Of a stretch of DNA of 64,000 nucleotides, positions 25,959 to 34,691 are shown piece by piece; positions within the stretch are counted from its first letter, which is position 1, and each line of letters starts with the position of its first letter. The translations under genes were made by a program, and so were the position numbers. The notes under the pieces are model-generated. The model made no database searches. It worked only from the letters and a program-made list of their open reading frames with translations, and had not been told where the DNA came from. Source of the stretch: Turneriella sp942492915 (lineage in GTDB: Bacteria > Spirochaetota > Leptospiria > Turneriellales > Turneriellaceae); the NCBI GenBank assembly GCA_942492915.1, contig OW818662.1, positions 1,736,001 to 1,800,000 of the forward strand. Reading direction: 5' to 3'.

Positions 25959-26153
25959 ATGCAAAATGACGTACATGGTAAACTTATCGCATTCTCACGG
26001 GTGCTCGGCCCGGGACAGGGTTCAAAGCACACGACCGATTTTGCGGTTACGCAGAAGGCCGGTCAGGCCCTGATTCTCGAACCGCGCACGATTCGCCACC
26101 AGGAAAGAGTCGAAGACCTGTTCTATCTGCTCTTTCGCCGCACCGGTACGTGA
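25959..26153 (+). CDS. Small ORF, possible 64-residue protein
   Basis: This lies in the ~340 nt between the secreted-protein gene and ppnP. Codon choice (CGC, GGT, CTG, GAA rich) resembles neighbouring genes, and a weak AGGCAG precedes the ATG. The product ends in a basic RTIRHQERVEDLFYLLFRR. I do not recognise it, and it has no signal peptide or membrane segment. It could be a genuine small protein or a remnant. The rest of the interval shows nothing recognisable. Confidence 0.4.
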   Translation: MQNDVHGKLIAFSRVLGPGQGSKHTTDFAVTQKAGQALILEPRTIRHQERVEDLFYLLFRRTGT

Positions 26154-26205
26154 ATCTAAAACCAAAGACCGCGCGACGCTCTGTCTTTACTTCTGATTTT
26201 AACCC

Positions 26206-26490
26206 ATGATTCAGGTTAACGAATATTTTGACGGAAAAGTAAAATCTCTGACTCTCGCAGTTGCGGGAAACAAAGCGACCTGCGGTGTCATGGCAGCAGG
26301 CGAGTATGAATTCAATACAGGCCTCAAAGAAATCATGACGGTCGTGGCGGGTTCGATGGAAGTGCAACTTCCCGGTGCTGCCTGGCAAACATTCACGACT
26401 GGCAGCAAATTTGAAGTGCCTGCAAATTCAAAATTTCAGCTGAAGATACCCGCTGACGCGGCGTATCTCTGTGAATTTATTCCCGGTTAA
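26206..26490 (+). CDS. ppnP: Pyrimidine/purine nucleoside phosphorylase PpnP
   Basis: PpnP (formerly YaiE, DUF1255) is a small cupin that phosphorolyses several nucleosides. The 94-residue length is exactly family-like. Recognisable blocks are NEYFDGKVKSL, ATCGVMAAGEYEFNTG, KEIMTVVAGSMEVQLPG and the C-terminal KFEVPANSKFQLKI with YLCEF. It is convergent with nrdJ and separated from it by a highly structured 150-nt spacer. Nucleoside salvage next to ribonucleotide reduction is a sensible pairing, but the genes are not co-transcribed. Confidence 0.92.
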   Translation: MIQVNEYFDGKVKSLTLAVAGNKATCGVMAAGEYEFNTGLKEIMTVVAGSMEVQLPGAAWQTFTTGSKFEVPANSKFQLKIPADAAYLCEFIPG

Positions 26491-26504
26491 GAGATACTAA
26501 ACCC

Positions 26505-26623
26505 GGCTTGCTCGTCGCAGGCGAAAAATCTGCGCGCCCCGTAACTTTCCTACGGAAAGTTACTGCTAAAGCGCCCAAGGGCTGCGCGCAGATTTTCGAA
26601 GAGCGCCTGCTTTGAGGCAAGCC
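26505..26623. repeat. Nested multi-stem palindromic element between ppnP and nrdJ
   Basis: Four concentric stems occupy the spacer. They are GGCTTG/CAAGCC (26505-26510 with 26618-26623), GCAGGCG/CGCCTGC (26517-26523 with 26604-26610), AAAATCTGCGCGC with its perfect complement (26525-26537 with 26584-26596), and an inner perfect 10-bp hairpin GTAACTTTCC/GGAAAGTTAC (26541-26563). It could be a structured RNA, a palindromic repeat element or a bidirectional transcript end. Confidence 0.75.
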
Positions 26624-26626
26624 AAC

Positions 26627-26661
26627 GCAACAACAGGCTGTTATGAACAGCCTGTTGTTGC
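26627..26661 (-). terminator. 16-bp perfect hairpin spanning the nrdJ stop codon
   Basis: The arms 26627-26642 and 26646-26661 are exact complements around a 3-nt loop. The nrdJ stop codon (26641-26643) and the last codons (Ala-Thr-Thr-Gly-Cys) form one arm. No U-tract follows. It probably protects or ends the nrdJ transcript and is part of the stop-codon hairpin pattern. Confidence 0.7.
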
Positions 26662-29600
26662 TCCACAGGTCTCACACTTCAGGCAGGAGCCGTTGCGCAC
26701 CAGCGTCATCGAGCTGCACTCGGGGCACGATGTTCCTTCGTAGCCCTTGATGCGCGCCTCTTGAATCTGGTTCGCGCTCACCTTGACCTGCAGGCCTGAA
26801 CGTGTCTTCGTAGTGCCGACGCTGACTGCGGGTTCTGGTGAACGCACCGGTTCAACCAGATCAGTCAGCTCTTCTTCACCGATAACTTCGCCCTTAGTCG
26901 TCGTTTGGTCAACGACCAGAGCCTCAGGCGACACGTGGGCCAGGTCGTTGCGGTCGAGATACGTGATCGCCAACTCCCTAAATATAAAATCCATCACAGA
27001 TGTTGCCATCTTCACGCGGTCATGCCCCTGCACCACACCGTTCGGCTCGAACTTGGTAAAGACAAACGCTTCAACAAATTCTTCGAGCGGCACGCCGTAC
27101 TGCAGACCGAGCGACACGGCGATTGCAAAACCGTTCATCAACGAACGAAATGCCGCGCCCTCTTTATGCATATCGAGAAAGATCTCGCCCAGTGAACCGT
27201 CTTCGTATTCACCGGTACGCAGATAAACCTTGTGTCCGCCGATCACAGCCTTTTGCGTATAGCCCGAACGGCGACCCGGCAGACGGCGGCGTTCGGCCAT
27301 CTGGCGTACGATAATTTTTTCAACGATCTTCTCAGCAACTTGCTGCGCTTTGAGCGCCGCCGGCGCCGATGCGAGTTCTTCAATTTCAGATTCTTCGAGA
27401 TTCTCAAAAATATTCTCGCTGACGCTCGAAAGCGGCTGAGAAAGTTTTGATCCGTCTCGGTAGAGCGCGTTGGCCTTGATCATGAGCTTCCATGAAGCCA
27501 TGTACGCCTGTTTCACATCTTCAACAGTTGCCTCGTAAGGCATGTTAATTGTTTTCGAGATCGCTCCGCTGATGAACGGCTGCGCCGCAGCCATAACATT
27601 CAGGTGCGCCTGATAAGGAATAAAGCGCTTACCGCGGCGACCGCACTTGTTTGCGCAGTCAAAAACCGGCAGGTGCTCGTCTTTCAGAAACGGCGCGCCT
27701 TCGATCATCATGGTGCCGCAAATGGCTTCGTTCGCCTGCATAACCTGATCACCTGTGAAGCCGAGATGGTGCAGAAGGTTAAAATCTGCCCGGTCAAAAA
27801 CTTCTTTCGGAATCTTCAACTGGTTAATCAGGAAAGATTCACCCACCACATAGCGGTTGAAGACATAGTTGATGTCAAACGCTGTTGGCAGAGCCTCTTC
27901 GATGGTGTCGAGAACTTCATCGGTAAAACCTCGCAATTTAAGGTTCTCGCGATTCACGTGCGGTGCACCGGCAAAAGTTGCGCTACCGACCACGTATTCG
28001 ATAATTTTCGCAATCTGTTCTTTCGCATAGCCGAGGTGTTCGAGCGCCTGCGGAACAGACTTGTTGATAATCTTGAAATAGCCGCCACCCGCAAGCTTCT
28101 TGAACTTCACGAGGGCAAAATCGGGTTCGATGCCGGTTGTGTCGCAATCCATAAGCAGGCCGATTGTGCCCGTAGGCGCAATGACGGTGGTCTGCGCGTT
28201 GCGAAAGCCATGCTTTTCGCCAAGAGCCACAGCGTCATCCCAGGCAATTTTGGCGTCTTGCAGCAGGTAATCGGGGCAATACTTGCCATTGATACCCGTT
28301 GGAAAAATACTCAGGCCTTCATATTCGCTATCAGCGCTGTTGTACGCTGCACGACGGTGGTTACGAATGACGCGCAGCATGTGCTCGCGGTTTTTCTCAA
28401 AACCGGCGAATGGCCCTTGTTCCGCTGCCAGCTCCGCCGAAGTTTTGTAACTCACGCCCGTAAGAATAGCCGTCACTGCACCGGTGATTGCATTTGCCTG
28501 CGCTGAGTTGTACGGAATTCCCGAGACCATGAGCCAGGTACCTAGGTTCGCATAGCCGAGGCCCAGAGTACGAAACTTATATGAGAGTTCAGCGATGCGC
28601 TGCGACGGAAACTGCGCCATCAACACTGAGATTTCGAGCACAACTGTCCAAATGCGGATTGCATGCTTATACGCTTCAACGTCGAGACGGTTTTTCTCGG
28701 CGTCGTAAAACTTCATCATGTTGAGAGAGGCAAGGTTGCAGGCCGTATCGTCGAGAAACATGTACTCACTGCACGGATTCGATGCATTGATTCGGCCGTC
28801 TTCAGGGCAGGTATGCCATTCGTTGATAGTCGTATCAAACTGCAGGCCCGGGTCAGCGCATGACCAAGCCGCATATGACAGACGATCAAAAAGGTCGCGC
28901 GCCGGAATCGTCTTGTGAATTTTTCCGTCGGTACGGCGAACGAGTTCCCAGTCCCCGTTCTCTTCGACGGCTTTCAGAAAGGAATTTGAAAGGCGCAGTG
29001 AGTTGTTTGAATTCTGTCCGGCGACGGTCAGGTATGCCTTCGAAGTCCAGTCGGTATCGTATTCTTCAAAATCAATTTCGGTAAAGCCCTGGCGCGCCAG
29101 GTGGATAATGCGCTGCACGTAGCTGTCAGGCACATTTGTAGCGCGTGCTTTTTTGAGCGCCAACGCAAGGTTCTTATTCTGCTTCGGATCAAGCAATGAT
29201 GGTTGCTTTACGCAGCCCTTGACTGCGGCAAAAACTTCGGCGATCACTTTGCGGATCGCCTTTGAACCTGCTACCAGGCTTGCCACTTTCGCTTCTTCTG
29301 TGACTTTCCAGTCGATGAACTGCTCTACATCGGGATGGTCGATATCGAGGCAGACCATTTTTGCCGCACGGCGCGTTGTGCCGCCCGACTTGATCGCGCC
29401 AGCTGCTGTGTCGCCGATCTTGAGAAAGCTCATGAGTCCTGAACTCTTGCCACCACCCGACAGGCGTTCGTTTTCACCGCGCAGCCGCGAGAAGTTGCTG
29501 CCTGTGCCCGAACCGTATTTAAAAAGGCGTGCTTCGCGCACCCAGAGATCCATGATGCCGCCGGCATTCACGAGATCGTCGTCGACTGCCTGAATGAAGC

Positions 29601-30195
29601 AGGCATGCGGTTGCGGATGTTCGTACGATGATTTTGATTTTACAAGTTTGCCTGTCGACGGATCAACGTAATAGTGCCCCTGCGACGGACCGTCGACTCC
29701 ATACGCCCAGTGCAGGCCTGTATTGAACCACTGCGGCGAGTTCGGGGCCGCCATCTGGTTCATCAGCATGTAGCTCAGTTCGTCATAAAATGCGCGCGCA
29801 TCTTCTTCGCTTGAGAAATAGTTATGCTTGAACCCCCAGTAGGTCCACGCGCCCGCAAGGCGATGCATCACCTGCTTTGCCGAAGTTTCGCGCGCATAAC
29901 GCTCTTCTTTCGGAAACTTCGCGAGCTGTTCTTCATCGGCAACCTGGCGGCGCAGCCAATCGGGAATATTTTCTTCAGCCACGGGAGTCAGCGCGCGAGG
30001 AACGCCTGCTTTGCGAAAATATTTCTGCGCGAGAATGTCTGTCGCGACGTTCGACCATGAAGAAGGAACTTCAACTTCGTTGGCTTCAAAAGCCACTGAA
30101 CCATCGGTGTTGGTTATCTTCGAGGTGCGCTTTTCAAAGATGATATCCGAGTAAATGTCTTTACCCTTTTGTGTAAAATGGCGCGCAATTTTCAT
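26641..30195 (-). CDS. nrdJ: Vitamin B12-dependent ribonucleotide reductase (class II)
   Basis: Class II RNR makes deoxyribonucleotides using adenosylcobalamin, without oxygen and without a separate radical subunit. The 1184 residues fit the NrdJ-type large enzyme. They include MAAPNSPQWFNTGLHWAYGV, HACFIQAVDDDLVNAGG, GSGTGSNFSRLRG, the active-site region NPCSEYMFLDDTACNLASLN and NAQTTVIAPTGTIGLLMDCD. The C-terminal zinc-ribbon tail is CPECSSMTLVRNGSCLKC, ending CETCGATTGCS. No class I nrdAB is in view. The gene has its own promoter (30255-30283) and a 5' hairpin that overlaps the ribosome-binding site. Confidence 0.97.
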   Translation of the reverse strand: MKIARHFTQKGKDIYSDIIFEKRTSKITNTDGSVAFEANEVEVPSSWSNVATDILAQKYFRKAGVPRALTPVAEENIPDWLRRQVADEEQLAKFPKEERYARETSAKQVMHRLAGAWTYWGFKHNYFSSEEDARAFYDELSYMLMNQMAAPNSPQWFNTGLHWAYGVDGPSQGHYYVDPSTGKLVKSKSSYEHPQPHACFIQAVDDDLVNAGGIMDLWVREARLFKYGSGTGSNFSRLRGENERLSGGGKSSGLMSFLKIGDTAAGAIKSGGTTRRAAKMVCLDIDHPDVEQFIDWKVTEEAKVASLVAGSKAIRKVIAEVFAAVKGCVKQPSLLDPKQNKNLALALKKARATNVPDSYVQRIIHLARQGFTEIDFEEYDTDWTSKAYLTVAGQNSNNSLRLSNSFLKAVEENGDWELVRRTDGKIHKTIPARDLFDRLSYAAWSCADPGLQFDTTINEWHTCPEDGRINASNPCSEYMFLDDTACNLASLNMMKFYDAEKNRLDVEAYKHAIRIWTVVLEISVLMAQFPSQRIAELSYKFRTLGLGYANLGTWLMVSGIPYNSAQANAITGAVTAILTGVSYKTSAELAAEQGPFAGFEKNREHMLRVIRNHRRAAYNSADSEYEGLSIFPTGINGKYCPDYLLQDAKIAWDDAVALGEKHGFRNAQTTVIAPTGTIGLLMDCDTTGIEPDFALVKFKKLAGGGYFKIINKSVPQALEHLGYAKEQIAKIIEYVVGSATFAGAPHVNRENLKLRGFTDEVLDTIEEALPTAFDINYVFNRYVVGESFLINQLKIPKEVFDRADFNLLHHLGFTGDQVMQANEAICGTMMIEGAPFLKDEHLPVFDCANKCGRRGKRFIPYQAHLNVMAAAQPFISGAISKTINMPYEATVEDVKQAYMASWKLMIKANALYRDGSKLSQPLSSVSENIFENLEESEIEELASAPAALKAQQVAEKIVEKIIVRQMAERRRLPGRRSGYTQKAVIGGHKVYLRTGEYEDGSLGEIFLDMHKEGAAFRSLMNGFAIAVSLGLQYGVPLEEFVEAFVFTKFEPNGVVQGHDRVKMATSVMDFIFRELAITYLDRNDLAHVSPEALVVDQTTTKGEVIGEEELTDLVEPVRSPEPAVSVGTTKTRSGLQVKVSANQIQEARIKGYEGTSCPECSSMTLVRNGSCLKCETCGATTGCS

Positions 30196-30206
30196 AGATT
30201 ATTCTC

Positions 30207-30253
30207 CCCTAAGATAATACATGCGGGCATAACCTGCCCGTATTCTCTTAGGG
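30207..30253 (-). promoter_or_regulatory. Hairpin overlapping the nrdJ ribosome-binding site
   Basis: In the mRNA, CCCUAAGA (30253-30246) pairs with UCUUAGGG (30214-30207). Inside this, AAUAC pairs with GUAUU and GGGCA with UGCCC around a GGUUA loop, with one mismatch and a 4-nt bulge. The 3' arm runs into the Shine-Dalgarno sequence AGGGGAG, 8 nt before the ATG. Closed, the stem would partly hide the ribosome-binding site. No cobalamin-riboswitch B12 box was recognised. Confidence 0.6.
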
Positions 30254-30254
30254 C

Positions 30255-30283
30255 ATATAAAATGTTATGTCACATTACGTCAA
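30255..30283 (-). promoter_or_regulatory. Sigma-70-type promoter for nrdJ
   Basis: On the minus strand TTGACG (30278-30283) is followed by a 17-nt spacer and TTATAT (30255-30260). The predicted start of transcription, about 30248, falls in the first arm of the downstream hairpin, so the mRNA would begin with the structure. Confidence 0.6.
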
Positions 30284-30490
30284 TCCTGATCAGAAAAAGG
30301 GATGAAAAAGCGCGCAAGTAATTCGCATAAATCCACGTCCTGTGCGCTGCACCATAAAAGCATTGAGCCATTTTTTTAAATCTTTCTTCCTTAATTTATG
30401 GTTGAACGGCTGAATAAAGCCTATACCACGCCTCATCGGCAGGCGTAGGGCGCGGTTTCGCGCCAGGCAAGCCTGCGATTACCAGATTTC
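30284..30490 (+). promoter_or_regulatory. Intergenic region upstream of the five-gene operon, with a GC-rich hairpin
   Basis: No gene is seen here. Near its right end (30439-30476) GCAGGC pairs with GCCTGC, enclosing GGCGCG/CGCGCC with a GTTT-type loop, 15 nt before the ATG at 30491. An AT-rich stretch (30369-30410) could hold the promoter for the plus-strand operon, but no convincing -35/-10 pair was found. Confidence 0.4.
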
Positions 30491-32842
30491 ATGAAACCAC
30501 TCAAACCCCCTGCAGCACCCCTGCGCCGACAGACAGACTACCTTTTGCCCCACGATTCACGCTTTTCGCGCTTCAAACTCTCGATCGTGCGCTTTCTCTT
30601 GCGCCGTTTCGGAGTTCCGCACGACGCGACCGACATGATTCGCTCGGCGATGAAACTCGGCAACCCGACAAAAACGGAATGGCCGGCAGAGACACTGCCG
30701 ATGAACTCGCGCCTGTTTGCTTCGGGGTTCTGGAATTACAGCTTTTTTCAGTTCAACAGAAAATTTTTGCCGCCGCTCTGGGCTGTTGAGCAGTACAACC
30801 CTGAATCCGAATCGTTTTTGCCCCGCTCGCATAATATTCTTTCGATGAACCAGACACAGCGCAACTGGGTCGGCATCGGTTTTCCCGGCCGTTCGGTTGA
30901 AGCTTCGATCGACATGGCGGGCGCGCTCATGGTTTATCCCGGCTCGTACACGATCGAGTTTGCAACCGTTGAAGGCGGGCGCGTGATTCGACCCCAAAAC
31001 AAATCGTCTGAAGTCAAACTGGTGCTCAAAGGCCCCGACCGTCTGCACTGCACGTGGCGCGGCATTGCCGTCGAATACACGGCGACTGAACATGGCATTC
31101 GCTTGCGCGCATCAGGAGGCAAACCCGTACTGATTTCTGTACGCCCTTTCAATTTTGAAGGCCCGGCACTACTCTATCGGCTGCACTACTTCGAAAAGAA
31201 GAAGCACCTGAGCGGAGGCGCGCAGCTCAATTTTGACAAAGACCCCGACTACGCCTGCGTCTCAGACTGGAAAAACGGCGATGCGCTGAGGCGCATCGGC
31301 CCGCTCGTGCGAAGGTTGCGCAGTGGCAAACAGCATAGCCATGAACGCCACGCAGCAAAAGACCCCATTGGACTTACGACCGCAGCGTTTTATTTTGCGC
31401 GCGCCGACAACTGCGAAGCGGAAATTTTGGACCACCAGCACGACGCGTTGCCGCAGCCACTCAGGGGAAAATCTGCAAAGCAGATTACTGCTGAGTACTT
31501 TGAAAATGCACTGCGCGCCGAACTGCCTGGTGAATACAGCGAATGGCTAGAACACGCAAAAAATCACCTGATCGCATTGTGGGATTACGATTCGATTAAA
31601 CCCGGCAGCTACACCTACCATCACTTCTGGATTCGCGACGCGGTCATCATGATGTATGCCCTGCTTCTCATGGGCGCAAAAAAGGCGGTGAAACCGATCA
31701 TCGAGCGATTCACCGGCATGGTGCGCTCATCGGGACTTTTTGAATCGCAGACCGGTGAATGGGATGCGAACGGGCAGGCTCTCTGGATTCTCGCGCAGTA
31801 CGTGCGCTACACGCACGATGCAAGTATCATCACGCGCATGAAAGGCCCGATTGAAAAGATGATCAATTGGATAGAAAAATCTTCAGGCCAGTATGGCGGC
31901 GTCTTGCCCCCTGGTTTCAGCGCAGAACATCTTGGACCGGCAGACTGGTATCTTTGGGATAACTTCTGGGCGCTGGGCGGCCTTAAACAAATCGCTCCAC
32001 ACCTGAAGTCAATCGGGCTTGAATCGCGTGCCTCATCGCAATATGACCGACTCGCGGGCTCGCTCAACCGCTACCTTTCAGCGTATTCATACCTGCCCGC
32101 CGCGCTCGGCCGGGGTAAAGACGCGGGCATGATCGGCTCGATAGCGGCCGCGTATCCGCTGCAGATCGCAGAGTTTTGCGACAGCCGCATGCTACGGACG
32201 CTCGATCTGATTCGCGATAACTATTTCTTCCAGGGCTGTTTTTTTCAGGATAACATCCACTCAGGCCTGAATCCTTATCTCACAATACAGATGGCTGAAA
32301 GTTACCTGTTCATGGGCCGCACCAGGCAGGCACGACAAATCGTGCGCAGTATACGCACCCGGGCGCAGAAAGCCTTCACGTTTCCTGAAGCTATACACGT
32401 TCGCACAGGCGGAGGCTGTATGGGTGACGGGTTTCACGGCTGGGCATCGGCTGAATCGCTGATCATGATTCGAAATCTGATGGCACGCGAAGTCATGCTG
32501 ACTGACGGCAGCGAAGCAATTGTATGGCTCAGCGGATTCAGAGAGAAATGGCTGCGCCAGAAATTTTCAGCGCAGAACATCTACACTCCCTGGTCTGTAA
32601 CGTCGGTGTCGCTCAAAGACGGGCTGCTGCAGCTCGAAGGTCTTTCAACTGCTGTAAGACAAATTATCTCGGTGCCCGCCGGGACAACGGTGATCGTTGC
32701 TGAGTCAGCAACGCAGCTCAGAAAGATTTCGCCCGAAACAATTGGGCGCGGCGTGTCTGCAGAACGTGATTATTTCGTGCTCGATAACCATAAACAGACG
32801 GAGCGTCTGAAGATTCTGCTACAGGTCGAACCCGGAAAATAG
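30491..32842 (+). CDS. Six-hairpin glycosidase-like protein
   Basis: This 783-residue cytoplasmic protein has no signal peptide. The N-terminal ~300 residues are beta-rich. The centre (about residues 350-680) looks like an (alpha/alpha)6 barrel as in trehalases and GH15/GH63-type enzymes: SYTYHHFWIRDAVIMMYALL, SQTGEWDANGQALWILAQYV, AEHLGPADWYLWDNFWALGG, RTGGGCMGDGFHGWASAESL. Acidic residues such as Asp in WIRDA and Glu in GEWDANG could be catalytic. A beta-domain closes the protein. The substrate cannot be named. It is the first gene of a five-gene operon, and the K+ channel gene starts 1 nt after its stop. Confidence 0.7.
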   Translation: MKPLKPPAAPLRRQTDYLLPHDSRFSRFKLSIVRFLLRRFGVPHDATDMIRSAMKLGNPTKTEWPAETLPMNSRLFASGFWNYSFFQFNRKFLPPLWAVEQYNPESESFLPRSHNILSMNQTQRNWVGIGFPGRSVEASIDMAGALMVYPGSYTIEFATVEGGRVIRPQNKSSEVKLVLKGPDRLHCTWRGIAVEYTATEHGIRLRASGGKPVLISVRPFNFEGPALLYRLHYFEKKKHLSGGAQLNFDKDPDYACVSDWKNGDALRRIGPLVRRLRSGKQHSHERHAAKDPIGLTTAAFYFARADNCEAEILDHQHDALPQPLRGKSAKQITAEYFENALRAELPGEYSEWLEHAKNHLIALWDYDSIKPGSYTYHHFWIRDAVIMMYALLLMGAKKAVKPIIERFTGMVRSSGLFESQTGEWDANGQALWILAQYVRYTHDASIITRMKGPIEKMINWIEKSSGQYGGVLPPGFSAEHLGPADWYLWDNFWALGGLKQIAPHLKSIGLESRASSQYDRLAGSLNRYLSAYSYLPAALGRGKDAGMIGSIAAAYPLQIAEFCDSRMLRTLDLIRDNYFFQGCFFQDNIHSGLNPYLTIQMAESYLFMGRTRQARQIVRSIRTRAQKAFTFPEAIHVRTGGGCMGDGFHGWASAESLIMIRNLMAREVMLTDGSEAIVWLSGFREKWLRQKFSAQNIYTPWSVTSVSLKDGLLQLEGLSTAVRQIISVPAGTTVIVAESATQLRKISPETIGRGVSAERDYFVLDNHKQTERLKILLQVEPGK

Positions 32843-32843
32843 C

Positions 32844-33701
32844 ATGTTCCGCCGTCTTCAGAAAGCCGCGCATTACCTGACTGAAGACACAAGCCATATG
32901 CCGGCCCGCGTTTTTAACGTGGCAATGATGGTGCTGATTATGGCTTCGATTCTCTCATGGCTACTCGATTCTGACAAAGATCTGTCTGCAAAATTCGGCC
33001 ACATTTTTCGTGTCGTCGAAAACTCCGCGATGATCATCTTCATTGGCGAATATGCCCTGCGCTTGCTCGCATTCGAAGGCACCTTCTGGCGATTCATCAT
33101 CAAACCGTTTTCGGTAATCGATGCTCTCGCCATTCTACCGTATTTTTTGACGGGCACAGGCGATACGGCGGTACTGCGCATTCTGCGTTTATTCAGAATC
33201 TTTCGCATAATAAAACTCGCGCGCTATTCTGACGCACTTCATCGCCTGGTTGAGGTATTCAAGATGAATCGCAGTGTGCTCGCTGCGTTCATATTCGTCA
33301 TATTCGTCATTTTGATTCTTGCCGCTTCGCTGATGCATGCGCTTGAGCCCGAAAGATTTGGCCAGATGACCGACGCGCTCTGGTGGGCAATTGTAACTTT
33401 AACGACGGTGGGGTACGGAGACATTGTGCCAGGCACTATTGCCGGTAAAACGATCGCAGGCATTCTTATGATCTTCGGCATCGGCATTATCGCGCTGCCG
33501 ACGGGTGTACTTGGCGCTTCGATGACGAAGCTGATGCTCGAAGCCAAAACGCAGAACCGTATAGAGTGCCCGCGTTGCGGCGAACAGAATCACTATATAG
33601 GCTCGCGCTATTGCCACCGCTGCGGCGAACGCGTTCTGAACAAAGAGACATCCTCATCGGATGAGAAGACTCAAGACGACAGAGACTCCCGCGCGCCGTG
33701 A
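32844..33701 (+). CDS. Voltage-gated potassium channel with C-terminal zinc ribbon
   Basis: This is a 285-residue Kv-type six-transmembrane channel subunit. The S4 voltage sensor is RILRLFRIFRIIKLARYS with regularly spaced arginines. The pore helix and selectivity filter are WWAIVTLTTVGYGDIVPG. S6 is GILMIFGIGIIALPTGVLGA. After S6, a soluble tail holds two CxxC pairs (IECPRCGEQNHY, SRYCHRCGERV) that form a zinc ribbon, followed by an acidic end. Bacterial Kv channels with such a rubredoxin-type tail are uncommon but known. It lies 1 nt after the glycosidase gene and overlaps the next gene by 4 nt. Confidence 0.92.
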   Translation: MFRRLQKAAHYLTEDTSHMPARVFNVAMMVLIMASILSWLLDSDKDLSAKFGHIFRVVENSAMIIFIGEYALRLLAFEGTFWRFIIKPFSVIDALAILPYFLTGTGDTAVLRILRLFRIFRIIKLARYSDALHRLVEVFKMNRSVLAAFIFVIFVILILAASLMHALEPERFGQMTDALWWAIVTLTTVGYGDIVPGTIAGKTIAGILMIFGIGIIALPTGVLGASMTKLMLEAKTQNRIECPRCGEQNHYIGSRYCHRCGERVLNKETSSSDEKTQDDRDSRAP

Positions 33702-34423
33702 AAACCATCACCTGCTTTCTGCCCTCGCGCAATTGTGGCGTTAACCTTGCGTTCGAAGAGCGTTTTTTTCATTCGGAAAAAGACGAGCAGGCGATCTATC
33801 TGATATTCTATGAGAATGAAGAATCGATTGTGCTCGGTAAATCACTGGTACTCGATGAAGAAGTTTTTCTGCATAAGAAGATCTCCCCTGTGTACAGGCG
33901 AATTTCGGGTGGAGGCACAGTTCAGCATGCACCCGGCAATCTCAACTATGCAATTTTTCTTTCTCTTGGTACTTTTCCAGAACTCATGCATGTTTCCCTG
34001 TCGTACGAGAAACTTTTAACCGCCGTCGCAAACGGAATCGGTCCGCGCGTCGCAATTCGGGGTTACTCTGACTTAGGCTACGCCGTTCGGGGGGATCACC
34101 GAAAATTTTCGGGTAATGCGCAATGCCGAAAACGCGGCTGGCTGATGCTGCACGGTACGCTGGTCTACAGCCCGGCGACATTGCGCCGCATACCGTGGCA
34201 CCTCAAGCTGCCACCCAAACAACCCGCATATCGCGCCGGGCGCTCGCACCGCAGTTTCATGACCAATGTGTTGCCCTGCTACAGTCGCGAGATCTTGATG
34301 CACCGGCTGCGCAAAGGTATTTCGCACGCCTTCTCAGCGCCGTTGAAAAGCGTGAAGCCGCACGAACTGCCGGGTTTCGAACCGTTGAATGCCCCTTTTC
34401 AGCCCGAATACAATCGCAGGTAA
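33698..34423 (+). CDS. Lipoate-protein ligase A family protein
   Basis: This 241-residue protein starts with GTG, overlapping the channel stop by 4 nt. It has the BPL/LPL fold signatures RRISGGGTVQHAPGNLNYAI, equivalent to RRxSGGGxVxH...GN, and the catalytic Lys block HRKFSGNAQCRKRGWLMLHGTL. LplA/LipM enzymes transfer lipoate or octanoate to E2 and H-protein domains. It lacks the separate C-terminal LplA accessory domain, so activation of free lipoate may need a partner, or it may be an octanoyltransferase/amidotransferase. The adjacent bolA gene is notable because BolA-type proteins support iron-sulfur delivery to lipoate synthase in eukaryotes. Confidence 0.85.
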   Translation: MKTITCFLPSRNCGVNLAFEERFFHSEKDEQAIYLIFYENEESIVLGKSLVLDEEVFLHKKISPVYRRISGGGTVQHAPGNLNYAIFLSLGTFPELMHVSLSYEKLLTAVANGIGPRVAIRGYSDLGYAVRGDHRKFSGNAQCRKRGWLMLHGTLVYSPATLRRIPWHLKLPPKQPAYRAGRSHRSFMTNVLPCYSREILMHRLRKGISHAFSAPLKSVKPHELPGFEPLNAPFQPEYNRR

Positions 34424-34429
34424 GGCAGT

Positions 34430-34690
34430 ATGAACCGCTACGAACGGTTAATTACGTTGCTGCGGAAAAAATATCCCGCGGCTGATATGTGCCTGTTTGA
34501 CGATTCTGCCGAACACGCCGGGCACGCGCACGGCCTCAGCGGTGAAACGCATTATCGGCTGCAGATCAGCGATGCGTCGTTTGTAGGATTGAGCACCCTG
34601 CAAAAGCACAGGCTGATTCTCGAAGCGGTACGCTCAGAAACAGATGCAGGCATGCATTCGTTTGTGATTGAGCGCGCCGAGGCAAAATAA
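34430..34690 (+). CDS. BolA family protein
   Basis: This 86-residue protein follows the lipoate ligase-like gene by 6 nt. The BolA/IbaG fold is recognisable from AEHAGHAHGLSGETHYRLQI (the H and GETH motif), FVGLSTLQKHRLILEAV (the conserved KHR helix) and the ending GMHSFVIERA. BolA proteins pair with monothiol glutaredoxins in [2Fe-2S] trafficking and influence envelope gene expression. No glutaredoxin gene is nearby. The next gene starts 1 nt after its stop. Confidence 0.88.
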   Translation: MNRYERLITLLRKKYPAADMCLFDDSAEHAGHAHGLSGETHYRLQISDASFVGLSTLQKHRLILEAVRSETDAGMHSFVIERAEAK

Positions 34691-34691
34691 C

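Noticed and set aside
26047..26388. 113-codon minus-strand ORF opposite ppnP
   Set aside because: ppnP is a clear family match on the plus strand. The antisense frame shows no features.
27604..28506. 300-codon plus-strand ORF antisense to nrdJ
   Set aside because: It lies wholly inside nrdJ and has no family features.
30196..30400. Cobalamin riboswitch upstream of nrdJ
   Set aside because: No B12-box-like core and too little sequence between the promoter and ATG. Only a simple hairpin is present.
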